Shown: positions 57,119-64,000 of the stretch, piece by piece
Numbering within the stretch: the stretch's first letter is position 1
Layout of the letters: each line of letters begins with the position of its first letter
The notes under the pieces: generated by a model
The model's database searches: none
Told to the model about the DNA's origin: nothing
What the model saw: only the letters and a program-made list of their open reading frames with translations
Position numbers and translations under genes: made by a program
Source of the DNA: Asterella californica
Taxonomy: Eukaryota; Streptophyta; Marchantiopsida; Marchantiales; Aytoniaceae
DNA length: 64,000 nucleotides
Assembly: GCA_036924285.1 (NCBI GenBank)
Contig: JAYKYS010000010.1
Location: 2,790,001 to 2,854,000, forward strand
Direction: 5' to 3'

Positions 57119-59378
57119 TATTTCCTTCATTCGTGCGAGCAGTATGCAAGGTACCCATGCGTTCTTCCCATAGATAGCCCATCAGTTCGCGTATAGAGTC
57201 AATTAGAGACGAGGTTCGAATTGAACACGGCGCATAGTAATTACAGGTGTCTGCATAGTTCAGACATGACAGGTCTTGGCGTTAGTCATTGAGTTTACCA
57301 TTCAAGCCTTGCCGTCCGGGAACTTTATTTGCAGAGCTTACTAAACCCAGACCTACGATGTCGTCACGACTTCAGGGCTAACCGTGATGGGGCTTGAGGA
57401 CTACGCTCTGGTCGTAGTCCCTAGCTGAGTGGTCTGTGAGACAGCGCTATGCAGGAGAAAGCAGAGACTAGCAGAGAAAGACGAGCAGCAAGATTTTGAT
57501 CCACGAGTTATCTCAAATGCGAGGGCTTTAAGACTTCTTCATGGACACTTGTCCTCATTCATTTTGAAGACTGTTATAGGCTTCAACTGTACCTTCAACT
57601 TCCCCGTTGTGGAAATAAAGGCTAAGTCATCTGCCTGTATGTCCTCCTTCGAATCTCTGGGTGTTGTATTGTTAAACCCTTTCTTCGAGCTCCATTGCTG
57701 TAACCATTTGTACCATAACTGACACTGTTCAGGTAAATGGAATTTCTTATGGCTTTGTCCACGTCGAACGCCGTTCAGACGCTGCCGTTCAAGAGCGTCG
57801 TGAATGCACTTTACTCTCTAAAGTGCCTACCGGCGGCCATAAGATGTTTTTACTGGTTGTGAGTAGGAAGCGGTATCCACGCAGTATGTGTCCGGTGTTA
57901 TCTTATTTCCCTTACTGACTGGTGTCTGACTGATTACATTGTTCTGTTAACTTCCTCATATATTTTGCGCCACGCATTCAGCCTGTGGCAGATAAACGCC
58001 ATCCGATACGGTTGCTCCTCCACAACCACCTCATGGCGACTAACTCACAGCTACACAACACGTAGCAGGAAAACAGAACCCGAGTCGAACTCAGTAATCC
58101 TGGAGGGACACCTAAAACTGATACCTCGCCGTTTCTACAAGGTGCTGGACTCACCCCAGTATTAATCAACACCGTACGGGTAAGGTCGAGACATAAGACT
58201 CGTGGGCTTCTGACTATGTTCTGTACCTCTATGTTCTGTACCTTCTCCTCTCCTGCCGTGTTACGGAGAGGTTCGCGTGGATTTTGCAGTCTCTGGAGGT
58301 ATGACTGACCATGACCAAAGACGGACGTATGGAGCGTAGAATCCTCGTACATTGGGGACGAAATTATCTGGAAAACGATGTCGTATAATCTCTGAATAAC
58401 GATGTCATATCTCCCTTCTCTTTGCACAATACTCCTTACACTAATGTTCACAACATATACGTGGACACGATCGCACTGTAATCGTGACGGCCTCTGGGCG
58501 GATCAGTGTAGATCAATGATTTTAACTCCGAATGACAGTCAAGAGTTTTAGCTTTTCTGTAGAATCTAAACAGGCAGCGGGACACCTAATCCGAAACCAT
58601 TCCGACCGAGTGTAATGTACAGCTGGCCCTAAATCTCCTAGTATTCAAGGTTCTTCTGTACCCAGTACTACTGCTACTCTCGTCCAGACTTTTAAGGTCG
58701 TAGAAGGCTTATTCTATTCTACTGATGCTTTCTGTGAAAGTCAAAATCGGTGATCCACACGAACCAAGTTTCACCCCCGGAGCATAAGTTTCATGTGTTT
58801 ATGTATCGGCACCAACTCGGCAGTTACTCCATGGGATTCTCGATCTGCAGACGAGAAGGCGGACTCCGTTTGTCCAGACTCCCGTTCGAACTGCCGGTTC
58901 TACAGGCGTTGCTGGAATACTACTGCATCCCACAGGCGCTGCTGCTGTCGCCGCCGCCGCTGATGTCCGTCCCACACATCTCCAATTTGCGGAGGGACGG
59001 ACGCAGATTTGAGACCCTGAACCTTCCTCAACAGAGCTTGGGAGTCGCGTGCAAAAAGGACAGCGGCCTACTTGAGTTGGAATGATTGGTAAGTACGGAT
59101 ACTCCCAAGACCTGAAGTAAGGTCTTAGGTTAAGTAGGTCTAATGTGAACACAACCAGTAATTTCTTGTACGTCAGACTGAAGTTAAGTCAGTCATCTAT
59201 GCCCGTAAGTTATCCGGTTCATACCATTTCAGCCTGGAAAGACTGCGCAGCTCTTCCTTGCTTCTTCCTTCCCGTCATTATTTCACATTCCGTCTTCAAC
59301 CCACCGATGCATGGAAGTGGTTTCCTCATTCATCATCCTGACGCTCGTTCGTCAACTGAATCCGCTCTGTTTTCTGTC
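57119..59378. other. intergenic between PYRR and the E2 gene
   Basis: Convergent 3' regions. Only short frames without motifs on both strands (for example 57.4-57.7, 58.0-58.45 and 58.75-59.15 kb). Nothing else recognised. Confidence 0.45.
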
Positions 59379-59924
59379 TCACAGTATCATATCCTCATCG
59401 TCATCATCATCATCGCTGGACATGTCACTCAACTCGTCCTCGCTACTCTCGTTCGCTGGGCGAATTCCCACATCCTCGGGCCTCGCATACCTTTGACAAT
59501 GGTCCTTGACTTTCTGCTCGTATTTCTCACGATCTTTAATCATGAGAACGGCTGCTTCCCTGTTCAAAGGATGTCCGGGATTAGGATACAGAAGCAACTG
59601 AGGAAGGAAGACTTCAAACACGTTGATCAGGGCGAACATCGGACTCCAGGTCTGGTCAATTACATCTAAGCAGACCGAGCCGGACATCTCGTCGATGTTC
59701 GGGTGAAAGATCCTGTTGGCGAAGTTGATGATCGGCGCCTTGTAGGGATAACTTTCCTGCAGCTCGACGTGAACCTTCCACACTCCTTCCTGGTAAGGAC
59801 TGTCTTTGGGACCGTGGAACTCCACGTGGAACTCGTGCATTGCGTCGTTCACCAGCTCCACCTTGTAATCGCTCATCATCAATTTCATGACATCTCCATC
59901 TCGCCTCCTGCCCGCCGAAGACAT
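59379..59924 (-). CDS. ubiquitin-conjugating enzyme E2, UBE2H / plant UBC4-5-6 type
   Basis: A complete 181-residue frame from ATG 59924, without introns. The UBC fold is intact: [36 protein letters not shown] motif at residues 74-76 (IFHPNIDE), catalytic Cys85 in [15 protein letters not shown], and [16 protein letters not shown]. The acidic tail ([18 protein letters not shown]) is typical of this subgroup. It takes ubiquitin from an E1 and passes it on with an E3; the subgroup favours acidic-tail-dependent ubiquitination of basic substrates such as histones in vitro. Small differences from other plant members (VFEVFLPQ for [17 protein letters not shown]) suggest divergence. The lack of introns, unusual for plant UBC4-6 genes, may indicate a retrocopy or a lineage-specific intron loss. 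Confidence 0.93.
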   Translation of the reverse strand: MSSAGRRRDGDVMKLMMSDYKVELVNDAMHEFHVEFHGPKDSPYQEGVWKVHVELQESYPYKAPIINFANRIFHPNIDEMSGSVCLDVIDQTWSPMFALINVFEVFLPQLLLYPNPGHPLNREAAVLMIKDREKYEQKVKDHCQRYARPEDVGIRPANESSEDELSDMSSDDDDDDEDMIL

Positions 59925-61300
59925 GATTAAATTTCGCTCCTATCCTCCTCGTTCTCTCGTTGCAGTGAGCCCCACGGGCACTCAAGTGCACTTTGGTGTT
60001 TCGGTGCGAAGAAACGCAACGACGCCTTCCTTCCCTTCCCTTACCTACTTCTCAACCCGATTGCAGCACCTCGTTCTCCGATTCAACTGTCCCTGCTACA
60101 TCCATTTCACCTCCGTCCATGCACAATCTTCAATCTACGAGTACGCCCCTTCTCTTCGAGTTCCTTCGTGATCGATTCTCTCGTTTGAGATTTCCTCAGC
60201 CTTCCTTACCACTCTCCTTACTAGGAAACCACTCTTGCTGCAGCTTCACCAGCACCACTATCCTGCAAGTCTTCCGACTCCCTTGTGTCGACTGATTCAA
60301 GCTTTGGGAAACAAGAAAATTGATTCACTGTCCAGCGGGTGAAAACCCACTTGAACAAGCTACGTAAACCGCGAAGCCTACAGTCTCCTTCCAGCCCTCG
60401 AGAGATTCTTCTTCTTCTTCGCTTGCTTGCAACGATGCCAGACACCGCTCAGTTAGAGCGAGCTGCTCCGGCCCAAAGCTAAAAAACGGAAGGATAAAGG
60501 AAGGTAAGTGACTATATCCCGCCATGTGGAGCCGAATAATAAGCCTCTGATTACGTCACCATGAGCGTGGCCCCCACTCCAGAGTCCAGACTTCCAGGTA
60601 ACCTACAGAAGACCTATTTCAGTGATTCACCGTGTGACGGAAGTGAATTTTGTGGGTTTGGTGGAGTCGAGACGAAACAACTTTCTAATATGTTCCAGAA
60701 CAGCGCATGCTGCGTCGATTGAGTGGATGGAGAAGCAAACCCCGCCAAATGAAGGAAGCATGTATTGTAGCTCTGACGAAGACGTGTCGACTTTTCAGAT
60801 CAAAGAGTCCAACCTTCAGCAGCGGTGGGCAATGAGCCTCTGCCGGAACATTGGTCCGTTGTGTGCTTGGTGTGACAGAGCCCATCCTCGCTGAAGCCAA
60901 ACTGTTAAACTCGTGCATGCTATGGCCACCTCAATATGGCTGGAAGCTGAATGCGTGTCTTTAAACCCAAATATGGCCGATGGTTGAACCGAAACCGGTT
61001 TGTGTGCAAGCTGCTCTAATTCAGGTACTGCTGCTGCGTGAGCTCCACAAGAATTCATCGGCTCGACGAGGAAGGCTGATCCTGAAACATCTGCAAGTCC
61101 TTCATGATTCCAACGAGCAGGAAACGAGTCGGCAATGGCCATTATTGCTAAAAGGTCAGATGTGTTCACGTACAGAGAGATATAGAGTGGAGAGATTAGA
61201 TAACCATTATTTTACTTTGTACCTTAGAGTAATTAGGAGATGTCGCTCTTGCTCTTTTATATATTTTTCATCCATGTTTATACAAAGTATTAGATTTTGT

Positions 61301-61319
61301 TATATATATATATATATAT
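61301..61319. repeat. (TA)n microsatellite
   Basis: An uninterrupted TA dinucleotide run of about 19 bases. Confidence 0.95.
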
Positions 61320-61469
61320 CATAAATGGGTATAATAAGGTTTACATGCCACGTGGATATATTGCCTTGCTTCCCTTTTCTTTCTTCGTTGTTGAGATCAA
61401 ACGTAGGACTATGCGTGTTCTTTTCGGCTCTTCTCGGTTTTGGCCTTTATGTTTTCTTCCACAATCTGA

Positions 61470-61545
61470 GCCCTCCGGGCAGGAGGAATCGAACCTAGGC
61501 TGCTTGGGTTCCTGGCGGATGGGACTGCAAACAAGCTAATGCTTG
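61470..61545 (-). repeat. tRNA-like module with exact B box
   Basis: The minus strand has ATTAGCTTGTTTGCAGTCC (A-box-like) and, about 30 bases later, TAGGTTCGATTCCTC, a perfect pol III B box. The arms do not close into a cloverleaf. The A-box-like core TTAGCTTGTT also occurs at 20218. Confidence 0.4.
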
Positions 61546-63388
61546 TCTCTCTCTTCTTCTTGAAAGAGAGAAAGGAGTTGGAGCTTTTTCTCTACCATGA
61601 AAGAGTAGAGTTTGGGTCCCTAGAGCTGGAGTTGAGGTCTTGCTTGGGACGATGTTGTTGTTTTAGGTTGCGACTGTATCTTTGTGGTTCATTTGCTAAT
61701 TGTTGATTGTTTATGTTGTGTCGTTTTCTTGTCTATATACGCTTATGTTTTGGCTTTTTGACTTTAATAGGAATAGGATGTGTAATTGTTAAATGATAGT
61801 GGTACTTGACATTATGAAAAAGTCCAGACAAAACCCATCAATGAAACGTGAAATAATGCGATTCCGAGACTATAAGTGCGGCAGTTTACTAATAAATTTC
61901 ATCTAAGACCAAAGAGGTGAATAATAAATAAAATATGCATCCAAAGTGTATGGATGTAGGTGAGAGGGAAAGAAAATAAGCAACCATTAGTTCATAAGTT
62001 CTATGAACTTCTGAACTATAAGTTCAGTGTCGTAATAAGCAACATATGTTTGATGTCATAAAGACAAGGAGCATCGCCGTTGCTCTATATGTGATTTGAG
62101 TGTGTTTCGAGTTGCATATTCCTATTGCGAGTTAGGTTTGCTAGCAAGCATTATGTAAGGACTTATTCTCCATTTTTCTTTAGCCGACTCCTCTAAGTTA
62201 TTTGGTGAATGAATGATTATATTCATGGACTTATTTTCTCAAAACATGTTACTATATGTAAGCATACTTATACGTCTATCGTGGAAACCGGAGAAGAAGA
62301 GGAGAATTGTTTGTCGTATAGTGTATTATGTTTGTATTGGCAAACGGTTAGAAAGAGTGACTGATTGACCGACTCTCACAGATTGCGATAAAGTGGAACA
62401 TAGAGAAGAAATGGTTTAGAGACAGATAGGATAAATCGCTAACATAGCCTTGCAATTCCATTGCAAGCAAAATTTCTTGTTTTTTTCTATTTCTACGTTC
62501 TAGAACATACAACAAGTCTAGAAAGTTTATATATACACATGTGACATGTGTATGTAATAGCTAGGTAGAGGAGGTAAATTTAATTTATTAATTAATGTTT
62601 CCAATAATAAATTAATGTATAAATAACTTCAAGTTCTTGGACTTGTGTCTTTAGTTTACTTATGGTTTATATGAATAACAATTATTATTTTTATTTACAT
62701 GATATATGATTTTCATTTAACACTTATATATTTTTCTCATAACAGTTAACGATCAAAAATTCTCAGAAGTTCATCGAGCATGCATATTTAATTTCTCTTC
62801 CCCTTGACTTTGCTGATAGTGGTACTCTTTGATTCATCTCAGTCTCCTGTATTGAGCTTTTATTCATTGAGTTATTTTGATTTTTTAGATTTTGTCACTG
62901 TTCGATTTAGGAGTGATAGTTTGGTTTGGGATATTGTGGTTTTTGGTATTGTCATTTCATTACTTCTCTGAACATCATCTCGTTTGCAGAAAGAATATTG
63001 CTGAAACCTGTTTTGTATGTTGCACAAGTTCGTTTTTAGGATGATAATTTAAGGTTTTTTATTTTCTTTTTGGCTATTTTCTGGCTATTTTGCATGGATG
63101 CAGATCTTCGATGGTGTGCTGACCGATAGATCTCTTTTAAAATTCTCGATGGAACTAGGCAAGAATTTTTGTTAGATTTGGCCTCTAGTACTTCCATTGA
63201 GACAACATGGACGGTACGCCTAGCAAGTTCCAGGTCGCGGTTCAACCCCGACCGGTGGTTGGGATTGGCTTGAGGGATAAGTGTCGGATGTAACAGAAAA
63301 ATAAACCTCGACTTCTTGGTTCTCATGGACAACTCGAGTACTCGTGAGTGGGGTACTGCATGGGTGGTGTCTTACATGCAGGAGGTGA

Positions 63389-63472
63389 TGTAATCCGTGT
63401 AAGAGAAATGCTCTTGGCGAAGTTGTGCGGTGTAATCCATGTAAGAGCAATGCTTTTGGCGAAGATGTGCTC
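63389..63472. repeat. two tandem 42-bp units
   Basis: TGTAATCCGTGTAAGAGAAA (63389) recurs as TGTAATCCATGTAAGAGCAA (63431), continuing through TGCTNTTGGCGAAGNTGTGC with a few substitutions. Confidence 0.9.
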
Positions 63473-64000
63473 TCAACAGTTATTAAAAACATGTGTAATG
63501 AAGAACATGTGCTCTATGACGAGAACAACTCTTAAACACGAACGAGAAATCCGTGTAAAGAGCACCCCAAAGCACTTTTAGTAATACTAAAGTTTTAAGC
63601 AAAACCATACATCTATCTTCTATAATTTTAGTTCTAAGAATCATCCTTCTTTTGAATCAAAGGAATTTCTTTTCCAATTTTACCCATTCCAATATATTCT
63701 CAAAAATAATTTACTCTTCTGAAAATAAACTACACTATTTGTAAAAATAGTTTTAAAAATAAGAATAGTATATGTATCATTTAGTTTAATTATTTGTTTA
63801 TAAGTCGTAATAATCTGATCTCTTATTTTTAATTACACATGTTTATAACAAATCCCTTAGTGAACCCCCAAGCTCATATATCATGGATGAGAAGATAATA
63901 TGTGCTGATATATATACCTTTGGTGGTCCTACTACCAAATCATGTTTTCTATGTAAAAATCACCAAGTTTATTTTATTAATATTAAATATTAATAGTTTT

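Larger units (their letters stand above)
59925..64000. other. E2 upstream region, then AT-rich gene-free DNA
   Basis: 59.9-60.6 kb should contain the E2 promoter and 5' UTR. From about 61.2 kb the sequence becomes AT-rich with short frames only. No family signature was seen on either strand. Confidence 0.45.

Overview
This is nuclear DNA of a land plant. Four intact genes match plant families: a GT4-type glycosyltransferase, the EBP1/PA2G4 homologue, the plant three-domain riboflavin protein PYRR and a UBE2H-type ubiquitin-conjugating enzyme. There is also a RING E3 ligase. Introns are short GT-AG (one GC-AG), and the interstitial telomere repeats are of the plant TTTAGGG type. Divergence from flowering-plant sequences that I know makes a non-seed plant (bryophyte-like) plausible, but the species cannot be fixed from the sequence alone.

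Layout. Bases 1-7406 hold a young Ty3/gypsy LTR retrotransposon on the minus strand. Its 3' LTR is cut by the window edge, and the 96 visible LTR bases are identical in both LTRs. It sits inside a fragment of an older LTR (7407-8178). That fragment is followed by an old, heavily decayed relative on the plus strand (8179-17160), whose pol remnant is interrupted by a head-to-head block of telomere repeats. From 17.2 to 23.4 kb lies gene-poor sequence with a PIF/Harbinger-type MITE and tRNA-like modules. The genes follow: glycosyltransferase (23.5-25.2 kb, +), EBP1 (31.1-34.8 kb, -, nine coding exons) and RING ligase (39.3-42.0 kb, -). An AT-rich stretch and a decayed unidentified element with an unusual palindromic array occupy 43.7-48.5 kb. 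A small possible gene or pseudogene with a zinc-ribbon-like pattern lies at 49.3-50.0 kb, a near-perfect foldback at 51.0-51.2 kb, PYRR at 52.9-57.1 kb (+, nine exons, 593 residues) and the E2 at 59.4-59.9 kb (-, no intron). The last 4 kb are AT-rich and gene-free.

The host genes are independent housekeeping functions: riboflavin synthesis (PYRR), ribosome/growth control (EBP1), ubiquitin transfer (E2 and RING E3) and glycan or glycolipid transfer (GT4). They do not form an operon-like unit. Exon models for EBP1 and PYRR were built by hand: every junction keeps the frame and the translated products follow the family end to end. I found no clearly new biological system. The least explained items are the GAAACA/TGTTTC palindromic array at 47.4-48.2 kb, the foldback at 51.0-51.2 kb, the telomere-repeat patch inside the old retroelement, and a retroelement lineage with a His in the protease active-site triad.
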